Positions 28,875-38,569 of a stretch of DNA of 64,000 nt are shown here, in pieces. A program made the translations under genes and the position numbers. How positions within the stretch are numbered: position 1 is the first letter of the stretch; each line of letters begins with the position of its first letter. The notes beneath the pieces are model-generated. The model was not told the DNA's origin. It did not search any database and saw nothing but the letters and a program-made list of their open reading frames with translations. The DNA comes from a cyanobacterium endosymbiont of Epithemia clementina EcSB (GTDB lineage Bacteria; Cyanobacteriota; Cyanobacteriia; Cyanobacteriales; Microcystaceae): positions 2,457,833-2,521,832 of the forward strand of contig NZ_CP123991.1 of the NCBI RefSeq assembly GCF_029919255.1. The letters run 5' to 3'.

Positions 28875-29690
28875 ATGGAAATTACCTAGCAGTTGGCTGT
28901 ATCTTACAAAGATGTCTTGTATTGTCTGAAAAAATGGCTAAAATCACCATAAACTGTCCCTAAAGGCGTAATGATTTTTGTACTAAAACAGTCTTTGAAC
29001 TCTATGATGTTTTCTGTAATGCCCGTGAGGATTCTAAAAATTAGGGCAATGTTCTTAACAGGGGCATGGCCTTATACCGATGGTAAATATGCATTTTATT
29101 CAGGGAGCGATCAAAGTGTTAGGGGAAAGGCGGAATATATAGATAATACTGGGATTCCCCGTTTGAATGTTCTTTAGCTACAACACTTAATTCATTCTAT
29201 GCCTAAAATAGTTATTGCTTTGGTAGCTGGTTATGCCATTAGTCGAGGTCATGTTTTAAATCTAATTTATGCTCTAAATATTGCGGCTGATAATACTATT
29301 TTTGGTCAAAACGGACCGAAAATTAGAAGTTTTAACGGGGGGTCGGGCAAGTTATTTAGCCCGCATTATAGTACAGAAAAAAGCTAGAAACTTTAGTATT
29401 ATACCGTCAATATACTCCTTAAAAAACTTTAGAAATGAGGTTAGTTAATTGTGTATTATAAGTTGAGCAACTCGAAAAATAAGGTATTATTTAGGCTACT
29501 GAAATTCTAGGTAAAGCCTATTGCTATTTTTTACTTAAAAGCTGCTTTTAGTTCTGACTGTGACGGTCAAATTAAGTTACAGAAATTAGCAAGGAACGCT
29601 ATTGTATAACAAAAAAGGGAGTTGAAGGAAAACCACTTTTTTTAAAAAACTTCCCTCTAATTTTCGTAAATATCCTTGATATTCTTAAGT
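28875..29690 (+). pseudogene. menB: menB, 1,4-dihydroxy-2-naphthoyl-CoA synthase (dead)
   Basis: MenB makes the naphthoquinone ring of phylloquinone, the photosystem I A1 cofactor, in cyanobacteria. From ATG 28875 the reading is MEITWQLAVSYKDVLY, then a frame change, AMFLTGAWPYTDGKYAFYSG, SDQSVRGKAEYIDNTGIPRL, a stop at about 29176, [20 protein letters not shown] (family AGYAIGGGHVLH), [26 protein letters not shown], then further stops, AIFYLKAAF, DCDGQIKLQKLARNA and a final FPSNFRKYP (family PDFRQYPW). Co-linear with MenB over its whole length with at least five lesions. The active-site region YAF.SGGDQS is changed to YAFYSGSDQS. Confidence 0.92.
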
Positions 29691-30334
29691 TTTAGATCAG
29701 TGTAGTCGGAGTATCTTCGCTTTACAAGGTAAGGGTTTTTAATTACTCAGTTGTGAGAAGAATAAGTATTGGACATTCATATATTTTTGCCGAGTTTATT
29801 AACATAATCCATCCTGAAGAGTCCATATTTTGTGTTTAGACGATAGTTTAAACAATTTCTAAAACCTAAAGTATTTTAGTTGATGGGTCTTGATAATAAT
29901 CAAGATATTATGTGGATGATATCAACTCTGAATTTACAGGAGTATTTGATTGAGGAGATAAACTTGCTTATTATTGAATCCTAGACAATTTAGAAAAATA
30001 TATTTTGATTAGTACTCAACAGCAACAATTGTAATCTTTTCAGATCAATAAAGAAAAGTCATTCGTTACATAATTTAATGCACTTAATGCCCCATTTTTT
30101 TAAAAAATATTTCACTAGCATTAACTTTAAATAAAATCTTGCTCTTTTGTATGAAGATATTATGTCTAACTTTTAAGATTTTTTTGTATAAGTTAACCCA
30201 AAATTCGTATAATAAGTAGCATGTTATTTGTAAATAATAAAAATGATTAATTTTTTCTGAAAATTAATCTTGTTTTTTAGTTTGTACTAAGCTTTTAGTC
30301 TTATTTGGATTCAATCAACTTAATTTGATTCTCT
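29691..30334. other. decayed DNA without a recognisable gene
   Basis: About 640 bp. One short protein-like trace is seen at about 29880-29970 (GLDNNQDIMWM, then LNLQEYLIEE), too short to name. No RNA gene or repeat recognised. Confidence 0.4.
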
Positions 30335-31474
30335 ATGAAATATCTTTCAACTAAATTATCTCCTAAAGTAATTAATTTACTAATTACTGTTATTGTTATA
30401 AACGCAGTCATTCTTTATTTATATTTCATTAGATTTGAAGGAAACATCACAGGATTTTTTCGCATTGGTTCAGTCTTAGAGCTCTCTCCTTTTCTTGATC
30501 CTGAAACTACTAAAATTTATCAAGGGGAAATTGGCTATGATGGACAGCAATTTCTCAGTTTAGCCCTCGATCCTTTTTTGCAAAATCCTGAAACTATCAC
30601 CACTCTTGATCATCCAATTTATCGTTATCGCCGAATTTTATATCCGCTGATTAGCTATCTCTTAAGTTTTGGTAATCGGACTTTAATTCCTCATATGATG
30701 GTTACCATAAATTACCTATCAATTATAGGTATTGTCTGGATTATTAGCTTATATTTTAAATTTAATCAAGAGCAAAAATGGCAACCTTTATTAACGTTAT
30801 GTATTCCTGGTATTTGGATGGTTTTTTCTCTAGGAACTGCTGATTTACTCAGTAGTCTATTATTAATACTCTCATTCTATTGTTATCGATATAACAAACC
30901 AATTTGGACAGCTTTTGCTATTTCTTTAGCTTGCTTAACTAGAGAGACTTTACTATTAGTTTGGCTAGCTATTTTTTTGACGAGTCTTATTCAAAGGAAA
31001 AAAGAACAAAGCAAACAATTATTATGGGCTTGGATACCTCCATTTTTATGGACGATTTATATTAGTTCTTTGGACTTACCAGGTACGGTTAGAGTGAAAG
31101 CAAATTTTGGTTATCCTTTTATGGGTATATACAATAAGTTAATTTCTCTATTAATGGGAGGATTTAAAGGAGAAAATTTATTTGAAGTTTATTCATTTAT
31201 TCTGATTATTATTATTTTTATGACTATATTTATAATTAGTGCATATCATCGTAAAGATAATCAATTAATTCAACTGAGTACCATACTGTATAGTGCTATG
31301 TTTGTAATGAGTAGTATGACAATACTGAGCTATTATTTAGATTATTCACGGGTTTTTATAGATGTTTATTTTTTCTTATTGCTGAGCATTAATACTAATA
31401 AAATTCCAATTAAATTAATTTTATTTTTGGCTTTAGGATTAGGAAGTTGTGCCTTTTTAGCTTTACATTCTTAA
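30335..31474 (+). CDS. polytopic membrane protein, glycosyltransferase-C-like
   Basis: A 379-residue protein with roughly nine to ten hydrophobic segments. The loop after the first helix reads GEIGYDGQQFLSLALDPFL and LDHPIYRYRRILYPLISYLL, a pattern typical of GT-C/DUF2029-like cell-surface glycopolymer proteins, where the acidic residues in the first periplasmic loop act in catalysis. Later helices contain ACLTRETLLLVWLAIFL. Lipid-linked sugar transfer is likely but unproven. Base composition is low GC like the region. It stands alone between the dead menB and ribF. Confidence 0.75.
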   Translation: MKYLSTKLSPKVINLLITVIVINAVILYLYFIRFEGNITGFFRIGSVLELSPFLDPETTKIYQGEIGYDGQQFLSLALDPFLQNPETITTLDHPIYRYRRILYPLISYLLSFGNRTLIPHMMVTINYLSIIGIVWIISLYFKFNQEQKWQPLLTLCIPGIWMVFSLGTADLLSSLLLILSFYCYRYNKPIWTAFAISLACLTRETLLLVWLAIFLTSLIQRKKEQSKQLLWAWIPPFLWTIYISSLDLPGTVRVKANFGYPFMGIYNKLISLLMGGFKGENLFEVYSFILIIIIFMTIFIISAYHRKDNQLIQLSTILYSAMFVMSSMTILSYYLDYSRVFIDVYFFLLLSINTNKIPIKLILFLALGLGSCAFLALHS

Positions 31475-31608
31475 CTCTAAATTTATTATTATTAATGAAT
31501 TTTATATCTTTTAAAATTCCTTCTTTTTAAGAGGAGTTATAAAGAGAATCTAATTCTTAATGACTTGAGTAAGAGCTAATTAGTGAAACTGGGATAAACT
31601 ATTGAGAA

Positions 31609-31653
31609 AGCGATCTAGACTGCGCTCCCTAGTAGGCTGACATCTAGATCGCT
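31609..31653. repeat. inverted repeat AGCGATCTAGA upstream of ribF
   Basis: Arms AGCGATCTAGA and TCTAGATCGCT around 23 bases, ending 22 bases before the ribF ATG. The arms look like a decayed HIP1 (GCGATCGC) on each side. It could act as a terminator of the preceding gene or as an operator. Confidence 0.5.
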
Positions 31654-31675
31654 CCTAGCTTCAATTTCAGCAACA

Positions 31676-32620
31676 ATGTATACTCAATCAAGTGTGTGGG
31701 TAACTTCATCAACCGCTAATGTCCTAACACCAACTGTTATCGCTCTTGGCAATTTTGATGGTCTCCATTTGGGACACAGAAATGTTTTACAACCCATTTG
31801 TCTTTCCTCAATTGGAACAGTCTCTTCTTACTCTACTGTTGTTACCTTTACCCCGCACCCTCAAGAGTTTTTCACTGGACAAACTCGACAACTTCTTACT
31901 CCCCTATCTGAAAAAATCAAACGGCTAGAATATCTAGAAATACAACAATTAGTTAGATTACCCTTTGACCGAAAATTAGCTGCCTTAAATCCCCAGGAAT
32001 TTGTAGCACAGATGTTGGTCAAACATCTCCGAGTTCGACAGATAAGTGTCGGGGAAGATTTTCGCTTTGGACATAAACGGGTAGGAACAGCCAAAGATTT
32101 GAGTGAAATTGCCGCTTCTTTTGGAATACCGGTTCATATTACTCCTTTAGAAACTTATTCAGGTCTAAAGAAGCGCATTAGTAGTTCTTTAATTCGTCGA
32201 TGTCTTGCGGAAGGAGACGTAACACAAGCAAAACAAATGTTGGGCTATTCATATTCTTTGATAGGAACAGTGGTTAAAGGAGAGCAATTAGGAAGAACTA
32301 TTGGTTTTCCAACAGCTAACCTTAAACTTCCTCCAGATAAGTTGTTACCTCGACAGGGAGTATATGCAGTTCGAGTGAAAATAAACCAAAAAGAACCGCT
32401 AAAAGGCTTGATGAATTTTGGCTGTCGCCCCACTGTTGCAGGAAAAATTCCCATGGTAGAAGTTCATATCTTAGACTGGTCAGGGGACTTATACCAACAA
32501 TCTTTAACAGTTGAATTGGAGCAATTTTTACGTCCTGAGCAACAATTTCTTTCCCTTGATAGACTTAAAGACCAAATAGTCGAAGACTGTTGTTTGGCTA
32601 GAAAAATTTTTCATCAATAA
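31676..32620 (+). CDS. ribF: bifunctional riboflavin kinase / FAD synthetase
   Basis: Converts riboflavin to FMN and FMN to FAD. The 314-residue protein has the N-terminal nucleotidyltransferase domain (TVIALGNFDGLHLGHRNVL, residues about 21-39; FTPHPQEFF; VGEDFRFGHKRVG; the KKRISSSLIRRCL motif) and the C-terminal flavokinase domain (GTVVKGEQLGRTIGFPTANL, MNFGCRPTV, VEVHILDW). Both domains appear intact. With ribBA at 52.7 kb, flavin synthesis is retained. Confidence 0.95.
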   Translation: MYTQSSVWVTSSTANVLTPTVIALGNFDGLHLGHRNVLQPICLSSIGTVSSYSTVVTFTPHPQEFFTGQTRQLLTPLSEKIKRLEYLEIQQLVRLPFDRKLAALNPQEFVAQMLVKHLRVRQISVGEDFRFGHKRVGTAKDLSEIAASFGIPVHITPLETYSGLKKRISSSLIRRCLAEGDVTQAKQMLGYSYSLIGTVVKGEQLGRTIGFPTANLKLPPDKLLPRQGVYAVRVKINQKEPLKGLMNFGCRPTVAGKIPMVEVHILDWSGDLYQQSLTVELEQFLRPEQQFLSLDRLKDQIVEDCCLARKIFHQ

Positions 32621-32904
32621 ATATTGAATTTTCTGATAATTTTAGAAACCCTAAAAAGAACTCCTCAAGAAAATCTCTATGAGAGACACAATTTTTATCT
32701 TAAGGAATAACCTCAGTCTTACTTTTGTGGGGAAAGATAAACTCATCTTTGTAGTCATTGTCAAGCTCCTAAGTAAGAAACACGCTTTTTTAAAAAATGT
32801 TCTTAGAGTAGCTAAAACTCTCTTGAATAAAATTTTTAGTCCGTTTAATTTAGTAGATAAATTTAAAAAAATCTGAAATAGAAAAATAGTTTCTAAAAAA
32901 GAGC

Positions 32905-33125
32905 AAACTAGATATCAGCCTTTTAAAAAATTCAGCTAACAAAATCAGAATAGTAATAACTATCAAAATTGACTTGTAACCGCTACATACTCTCTCCGTT
33001 ACTGGAAAAAACTTAGAAGTGTTGTATTTAAATACAAAAGTATAAAAAGTTAAACAAATTGTAGACTGGATGAAACCATTGTAAAACAAAAATAAAAACA
33101 ATTTTTAGATAGATTCTTCAAAGAA
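32905..33125 (+). repeat. dispersed repeat family A, copy 3 (most complete)
   Basis: Blocks in order: CTAGATATCAGC, TTTTAAAAAATTCAGCTAAC, AACTATCAAAATTGACTTG, CTCTCCGTTACTGGAAAAAA, TTGTATTTAAATACAAAAG, AAATTGTAGACTGGATGAAA, and TTTTAGATAGATTCTTCAA. Copy 4 shares the last blocks nearly exactly. Confidence 0.6.
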
Positions 33126-33182
33126 CAGATTTTTTTTGATTTTATGAAAATTAGAATAAAAAAACTTTAATAGAGGAATACT

Positions 33183-33226
33183 TTAGATTAAATTAATTTT
33201 TTTTTAAAAAAATTAATTTAATCTAA
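33183..33226. repeat. perfect palindrome, 21-nt arms, 2-nt centre
   Basis: TTAGATTAAATTAA plus seven T, two T, then the exact complement. It is almost entirely A/T, so a chance origin is more likely than for GC-containing ones, but the 21/21 match with mixed bases at the ends is still notable. Far from any gene end. Confidence 0.9.
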
Positions 33227-33503
33227 GTTTTAAGATAAAAATGCTATAGCTAAAGCAATTTAGCAAAATCTTTATCAATAGCTAACTAAAAAATTTTAGT
33301 TTAAAAAACATATATTCAACTCTAGTTATTTAGATATAGACATAGAAAATAGTTTTTCTGACGTTTATTTAGAGTCTCCTATCTATTATCCCACCGTCTA
33401 ATATCCCACTGTCTAATTATTGAGATTGGTCTTCAGAGAAAAACAATGGCAAATAGATTGCTAAGATCAGTTATGGTTAATCTGTTGTGGCTTAGAGTAA
33501 CTA

Positions 33504-34061
33504 ATGTTCAAGATTTCTTGGTCATCCATCTTTTCTCGATTTAATCTGCTCTCTGTCGTCGTTATAGTGGCAATCTCTTTTTGGTCTATTAGTATTGGTT
33601 GGGGAATTACTTCCATTCTACATACATTCACTGGAAGTGCACCGATGGCGATTGCTGCATCCCCTAATGATGGTGTTCCTGCACGATATCAAGCAGGACA
33701 GGAATTTTATCTTAAAACTTGTTCAGCTTGTCATATTGCTTTACCTCCAGAAGTTTTACCCAGTGAAACCTGGAAGAAATTATTAGAAAATCCTAACAAA
33801 CATTATGGGACTTCAGTTCCCAATTTAATTCGTCTGGGGCAACTATTGATTTGGGACTATCTGCAAACATTTTCCCGTACTTTACCCGCTAAGGACGAAC
33901 CAATTCCTTTTTATGTGGAGCAATCACGTTATTTTAAGATCCTTCATCCTCGGATTAAGTTTAAGGAAACTGTTACTCATGGAAGTTGTATTATTTGTCA
34001 TCCAGGGGTAGAAAATTTTGATTTTCGGACGTTAACCCCAGAATGGGAAAACTCACCTTAA
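33504..34061 (+). CDS. diheme cytochrome c-like protein, membrane-anchored
   Basis: A 185-residue protein with an N-terminal hydrophobic segment (about residues 15-42) that anchors or exports it to the periplasm or lumen. Two heme-c sites are visible: CSACH at 73-77 and CIICH at 162-166. The C-terminal half resembles cyanobacterial diheme proteins (ETWKKLLENPNKHYGTSVP between the hemes). Electron transfer is the likely role; the partner is unknown. It survives although photosystem genes have gone, so a respiratory or stress role is plausible. The frame is intact. Confidence 0.85.
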   Translation: MFKISWSSIFSRFNLLSVVVIVAISFWSISIGWGITSILHTFTGSAPMAIAASPNDGVPARYQAGQEFYLKTCSACHIALPPEVLPSETWKKLLENPNKHYGTSVPNLIRLGQLLIWDYLQTFSRTLPAKDEPIPFYVEQSRYFKILHPRIKFKETVTHGSCIICHPGVENFDFRTLTPEWENSP

Positions 34062-34190
34062 ACAGCCAAATCTTTTAGTTCTATCAATGTTCCAAGCATA
34101 ACACCTAATGCAATGTTTTCCATAATACGATCATCATTAAATAGTTTTTAAATATAAACAAACAGGAAACATTGAATGAAACGTTTGGCA
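34055..34190 (-). pseudogene. C-terminal fragment of an unidentified gene
   Basis: On the minus strand the frame reads NDDRIMENIALGVMLGTLIE LKDLAV and a stop that overlaps the stop of the diheme gene. The text looks like a real protein end, but a stop follows directly upstream and nothing recognisable lies beyond about 34190. Family unknown. Confidence 0.4.
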
Positions 34191-34363
34191 AATAATGCCA
34201 AATTAAAATAACGTGAGTCCGACAAGATTCAAAAATACTGTTGTTATTCTCGATATTTAAGTAACATAAAACGAAATTTTTGATAGAAGTTGTCTATATT
34301 ACAAAATACTTCGGTAGGATTGATACTAGATTTTATATCTATGACACTAGACTTCAATCAATA

Positions 34364-34411
34364 CTACTTCTAGCAGAAAGCTACTGCTTCCCTTTCTTTC
34401 CATAATTTTCG
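34364..34411 (+). repeat. short dispersed repeat C, copy 2
   Basis: CTACTTCTAGCAGAAAGCTA then CTGCTTCCCTTTCTTTCC and AATTTTCG. Counterpart of 22763-22810. The first half also occurs near 13055 as CCACTTCTAGCGGAAAG. Confidence 0.4.
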
Positions 34412-34934
34412 AAGAAGTTCGAGAAGTATTATAAACTTTAAGGTTTATTTTTATGTTCCACCTAGCTTTAAAATTTATCTCTTATAAAGGCTTATTATTG
34501 ATAATAATTAATACACTAAGAGTCTTTGTAAGAATTAGTTTAATTTTCTAAATACCATGAATATTCATAAACATTAGCAGCTGCACTATTACCTGTATTC
34601 CATTGTTTGGTAAATCTTTTTAAGAATCATTTGCTCAGAAAGGTCTTACTTCTAAATAAACTATTTTGTAGCTATTTCAAAGGTCATTGTTGAGCGTTTT
34701 ACCTATGTAGCTACAATGATTTTCCTTTAAAAGGATTTTTTATCTAAAAAAATCTATCTTGTCAATTGTTATTTATAAATAACAGTCATAACTCAATAAA
34801 CAGCCTACTTACCGACAACTTTTATCTATATTAATGTGCGCTTACTGCCTTGATTATATGGAGATTATCTCAAACAGTCAATTCAACAAACCTAAAATAT
34901 TTATTAAAAATTTATAGTATATCTTTGAATAAGT

Positions 34935-35130
34935 AGATGAAATTAAATGAGAAGAGCAAGAATTATCAAAGTTTACTTGAGTCCAGAAATTTTCTCCAGA
35001 ATGAAAACTAGAATATAAATATTCTGTTTGAATGCAAAAGGACAGAGAGTTAAAAACAGTGTAGATTAGGTAAAACTATAAAAAAATATAATTTTAAAAT
35101 AATCTCTAAATAGATTCTTCAAGAAAAAGA
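34935..35130 (+). repeat. dispersed repeat family A, copy 4
   Basis: Blocks AGAATTATCAAAGTTTACTT, TTCTCCAGAATGAAAACTAG, CTGTTTGAATGCAAAAGGA, AGTGTAGATTAGGTAAAACT and CTAAATAGATTCTTCAAGAA match the same order as in copy 3. Confidence 0.6.
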
Positions 35131-35344
35131 ATAATTATGGGATTTTCTTAAAAGTAGAAAACCAAGAACTAAGTGATTTCATCTAGTTTGAAAAAAGGAA
35201 AATAATTTGATATTTCAACATTTCTTTATAGCTACATACTTATTGTTATTACTCTCAGTTTTTAAACTATCATTTATATCTTTTCTAGATTATTCCATTA
35301 CAATTTCTTAAAACTACTCTTAATGTTGTTTATTTCTGAATTTA

Positions 35345-37585
35345 TTAACTAACAGCAGAAGGTTGACTTTTAGCAATTGGTAAGGTGAACCAAACTTGAC
35401 ATCCTTGTCCTGGGGTACTATTAACGCCAATTTTGCCTCCGTGAGCTTCAATAATTTGACGACATTGATAAGAACCTAATCCAATTCCTGTCCTACGTCT
35501 ATCGTGTAAACTACGAAGGTATAATCTAAACATTTGATTACATTGTTTTTCTTCCATTCCTACCCCATTATCTATTAAACAACAATGGATCATTCCATTA
35601 TTAAATGCTGCCTTTAAGACTAAATTAATTCCTGGAGTATTGTGTTTTAGGGCATTACTTAAAAGATGCTCAAATACTTGACTTAGTTGATCAGAATCGG
35701 CAAAGACAAAAGGTAAATTTTCAGAAATTTCTAAGATTAAAGTAGCTTTATTTTGAGTAAAATAAGATTGCCAACTTTGAGTTAATTTTACAACAATCTC
35801 TTTAAGAGAAATTGCTTGCAAATTTATATTCATATTTAAGGGAAATTCTTCGGAAAAATGATCCTTGGAGAGGGCATTAATCAAAGTCAATTGGCGATCA
35901 CTACTTTTAATCATTCGCTCAAGAATGCCATGGGAAATACTAAGATTTTCCCCTTGACGGTTTTGGAGATTTTTTAATAACATCAACATGCCCATAATCG
36001 AAGTTCGTAAATCGTGGGAAACTGCTTGTAAAAAGACTGCTTTCATATCATATAACTGCTGTAACTCTTGAATTTTATCTTGCAATTGATGAGTATGTTC
36101 TTGTACTTGTTTTTCTAAATTACTATTAAGTTTCTGTACTTTCTGATAGAATTTTGCTTGACCCATCGCAATCATCATTTGATCAGCCAATTGTTCTAAT
36201 AGTCTAACCTCTTCTTTTTGCCAATAACGCCTTTGAGAACATTGATGAGCTACTAATAACCCTAACGGTTGACCATCTACATGAAGGGGAACCACTAAAG
36301 CAGCCTTAATGTGGTAACGTTGGGTATACTGTGCCATAGTTTCTGATAAATTAACAGAGTCGATGTCAGAAACCACGAAAGTTTGACCTCGGGCAAATAG
36401 GGATTGAATATCCGTCAGTAAATCATCCTTTGCACTTCCTCCTAAAATACTCGAATAGTGAGGTGTAACTGACTCAGCGACTACATCAAGTCGTCCGTCA
36501 TTGTACAGAGTCGCAATAAATACCCGATCAGCATGGATTAATCTTCGAATTTCAGCGACAGTTGTCTTAAAAATTTGTTCCATATCCAAAGACTGACGAA
36601 TTCGCAAAGCGACCTCCGCCAGCAGATGGTCCCGTTCTACCGCATCTCGTAATTGTTTTTCAACTCTTTGGCGTTCCGCGACAGCCACTGATAAAAGTAA
36701 CGTTGTGGCACTGACAATGATAATAAAAATTTGTAGTGATAAAACCGCTTGGGACAAGTTAGGGGTTTGAATAACAAATGGACCAATTCCTTTAAGAGTT
36801 CCCGCAATCGCTAAAATAGCTACAAAAACATTAGCCAACACCGCTCCCCAAGTCTGAAAACGAAGAGCCGCCCAAACTACTACTGGAAAGGGCAAATATT
36901 CTAAATATTGAGCGGTAGTCAATCCTCCCCCTTGTACACTCGAAGAACTACCTTGACAAATAAACACTAGCCAACTTAACAGTAATAACAGTCCGCTACA
37001 AATGGATAATTCAAGAAGACGGAATTGTTTTTGGCGGCGTAAAAGTCGATTTCCATGAAATTTGAAGCGTAATAACAAGGGAGCTGTCACTAAAATTCCG
37101 CTACAATCTCCCAACCACAATAACCACCAATGTTGACTAAAATTAGCCGACGAAAGATTCCCAGCGACCAGTTGAACCAAGGTATCAATTGAGGCATTCA
37201 GCAAGGGAGCAATCATTGCTCCCAGGAGGATTAATTCCGTTATATCTTGAATCCTTGAGAGTTTCGAAGAAAATTTCCCCCATCGTAGCAATCTAACCGC
37301 AACAACCGCTGACAAGGTACTACCAAGGGCTGAACTCAAGGCTACCCCGTAATTTTCCCCGAAGAAAACCATTAAGATAGCATCTCCTAGAAAAATGCCG
37401 AACCACATTTTTTCTCCATAAACCAACAGTGCAGTTAGGGCAATTCCTGCTGGAAGCCATAGAGGAGAAGCTTCTGCTGCTCTTCCCATCCATCGTAGAC
37501 ATAACCATCCCCCACTCCAGTAAGCGATCGCCACTAAAGCAAGTTTTACTAAATTTGAGCGAAAAGCAGTCTGGGCTGAAGTCAT
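35345..37585 (-). CDS. sensor histidine kinase, MASE1-GAF-HisKA-HATPase
   Basis: A 746-residue membrane sensor. Residues about 10-310 are a MASE1-type integral membrane sensor (GGWLCLRWMGRAAEASPLWLPAGIALTALLVYG and several further helices). About 325-480 is a GAF domain (HLLAEVALRIRQSLDMEQIF, ADRVFIATLY, PLHVDGQPLGLLVAHQC). A coiled-coil follows (VQKLNSNLEKQVQEHTHQLQ). The HisKA H-box is AVSHDLRTS at about 525, and the ATPase has NALKHNT, DNGVGM and GIGLGSYQCRQIIEAHGGKI. All kinase motifs are present. It is divergent from the NarL-type regulator at 37.8 kb, probably its partner. The signal sensed is unknown. Confidence 0.92.
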   Translation of the reverse strand: MTSAQTAFRSNLVKLALVAIAYWSGGWLCLRWMGRAAEASPLWLPAGIALTALLVYGEKMWFGIFLGDAILMVFFGENYGVALSSALGSTLSAVVAVRLLRWGKFSSKLSRIQDITELILLGAMIAPLLNASIDTLVQLVAGNLSSANFSQHWWLLWLGDCSGILVTAPLLLRFKFHGNRLLRRQKQFRLLELSICSGLLLLLSWLVFICQGSSSSVQGGGLTTAQYLEYLPFPVVVWAALRFQTWGAVLANVFVAILAIAGTLKGIGPFVIQTPNLSQAVLSLQIFIIIVSATTLLLSVAVAERQRVEKQLRDAVERDHLLAEVALRIRQSLDMEQIFKTTVAEIRRLIHADRVFIATLYNDGRLDVVAESVTPHYSSILGGSAKDDLLTDIQSLFARGQTFVVSDIDSVNLSETMAQYTQRYHIKAALVVPLHVDGQPLGLLVAHQCSQRRYWQKEEVRLLEQLADQMMIAMGQAKFYQKVQKLNSNLEKQVQEHTHQLQDKIQELQQLYDMKAVFLQAVSHDLRTSIMGMLMLLKNLQNRQGENLSISHGILERMIKSSDRQLTLINALSKDHFSEEFPLNMNINLQAISLKEIVVKLTQSWQSYFTQNKATLILEISENLPFVFADSDQLSQVFEHLLSNALKHNTPGINLVLKAAFNNGMIHCCLIDNGVGMEEKQCNQMFRLYLRSLHDRRRTGIGLGSYQCRQIIEAHGGKIGVNSTPGQGCQVWFTLPIAKSQPSAVS

Positions 37586-37750
37586 AGGGACTTAATTTTC
37601 CTTGTTAAAGCGGCTTAATCTGTCCATAATTTAAGCTATCTAAAGGGTGCCTAATTTAATCATTTTTTTACTTCCTCCACCTGGGTGAACTCCCAGTAAA
37701 ACCAAGAAAACAGGGAAAAGCACCCCAAAGTATCTTCTGAATTTTTTTAG

Positions 37751-37756
37751 TATAAT
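37751..37756 (+). promoter_or_regulatory. candidate -10 box (TATAAT) for the response regulator
   Basis: TATAAT preceded by TTTTTTAG, 45 bases upstream of ATG 37801. No convincing -35 is seen. Position is reasonable for a transcript start about 35-40 bases before the gene. Confidence 0.45.
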
Positions 37757-37800
37757 TTATATCTTGATTTACAGACCAAGTTACATAAATTTTCTATAAA

Positions 37801-38451
37801 ATGTTGGATGAATCTAAAATGCGAATTTTAATTGTAGAAGATGATCCCCTCATGCAGTTGGGTTTAGAACAAGCTCTCAGTGAATATCCTGATTTTGAGA
37901 TTGTTGGGCAAGCTGACGATGGTTATGTCGGAGTTCAACAAGCTTTAGATCTACAGCCTGATTTAGTGGTTATGGACATTGGATTGCCTCGCTTGGATGG
38001 AATTGCTGCGACGAAACAAATTAAGGATAAATCACCGCAAATTCATGTAGTAATTCTTACGTCTCACACGCTACAAACTGAGGTTATTGCTGCTCTATCG
38101 AGTGGAGCTGATGCCTATTGTATTAAAGGGGCGAGTTTAGAACGATTATTAGCTGCTATTGAAGCAGCTAAGGATGGCGCAACTTATTTAGACCCCCAAA
38201 TTGCTAGATTAGTGTTAGATAATTTAAAACCACCTACGCCAGAATTAAACCAAAATATTGCTTTACTTTCTGAACGAGAATTAGAAGTTTTAAAGTTAAT
38301 TGTTGAAGGTAAAAGTAATAATGAAATTGCTGAAGACCTCTATCTGAGTGCCAATACAATTAAAACCCATGTACGGGGAATTATGAATAAATTAGCAGTT
38401 GATGATCGAGTCCAGGCTGCTGTTGTTGCTTTGCGTTCTGGATTAGTTTAA
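37801..38451 (+). CDS. NarL/LuxR-type response regulator
   Basis: A 216-residue two-domain regulator. Receiver: MRILIVEDDPLMQLGLEQAL (starting at residue 7, so ATG 37819 is an alternative start), phospho-acceptor D59 in LVVMDIGLPRLDG, then a conserved Thr/Lys (VVILTSHTL, CIKGAS). The C-terminal LuxR-type helix-turn-helix is LSERELEVLKLIVEGKSNNE then IAEDLYLSANTIKTHVRGIM. It is head-to-head with the MASE1 kinase (215 bp gap), which suggests a pair. Targets unknown. It ends 46 bp before a perfect palindrome. Confidence 0.93.
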   Translation: MLDESKMRILIVEDDPLMQLGLEQALSEYPDFEIVGQADDGYVGVQQALDLQPDLVVMDIGLPRLDGIAATKQIKDKSPQIHVVILTSHTLQTEVIAALSSGADAYCIKGASLERLLAAIEAAKDGATYLDPQIARLVLDNLKPPTPELNQNIALLSERELEVLKLIVEGKSNNEIAEDLYLSANTIKTHVRGIMNKLAVDDRVQAAVVALRSGLV

Positions 38452-38496
38452 AAACAATTAAAAAACTTTTACTGATAAAAATGAGGTGCTAAAACT

Positions 38497-38534
38497 TAAT
38501 TTTTATGCTTTTTTTAAAAAAAGCATAAAAATTA
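38497..38534 (+). terminator. perfect 19-nt-arm inverted repeat after the response regulator
   Basis: TAATTTTTATGCTTTTTTT meets its exact complement with no spacer. It follows the stop at 38451, so it may act as a terminator, yet it has no loop bases and belongs to the same palindrome class found in dead DNA. Either reading is possible. Confidence 0.5.
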
Positions 38535-38569
38535 CTTAAAAATAATTCTTTTAAGACTCAAGCCTATTT

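Larger units (their letters stand above)
32621..33503. other. non-coding AT-rich region with repeat and palindrome
   Basis: No gene supported; the short open frames here are without protein-like composition. Holds repeat family A (about 32905-33125) and a perfect long palindrome (33183-33226). A short tandem pattern, TATTATCCCACCG then TAATATCCCACTG, lies around 33382-33411. Confidence 0.55.
34191..35344. other. non-coding AT-rich region
   Basis: No gene seen on either strand. Contains short repeat C (34364-34411) and repeat family A (34935-35130). Confidence 0.55.

Noticed and set aside
31746-31928. 60-codon plus-strand frame inside ribF
   Set aside because: Out-of-frame shadow of ribF.
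32679-33101. Two short open frames, one on each strand
   Set aside because: They overlap repeat family A and lack ribosome sites; Lys/Phe/Ile-rich composition is that of random AT-rich sequence.
33382-33420. Possible CRISPR-like short direct repeat (TATCCCAC motif)
   Set aside because: Only two to three imperfect units of about 15 nt without spacers; no cas genes in the window.
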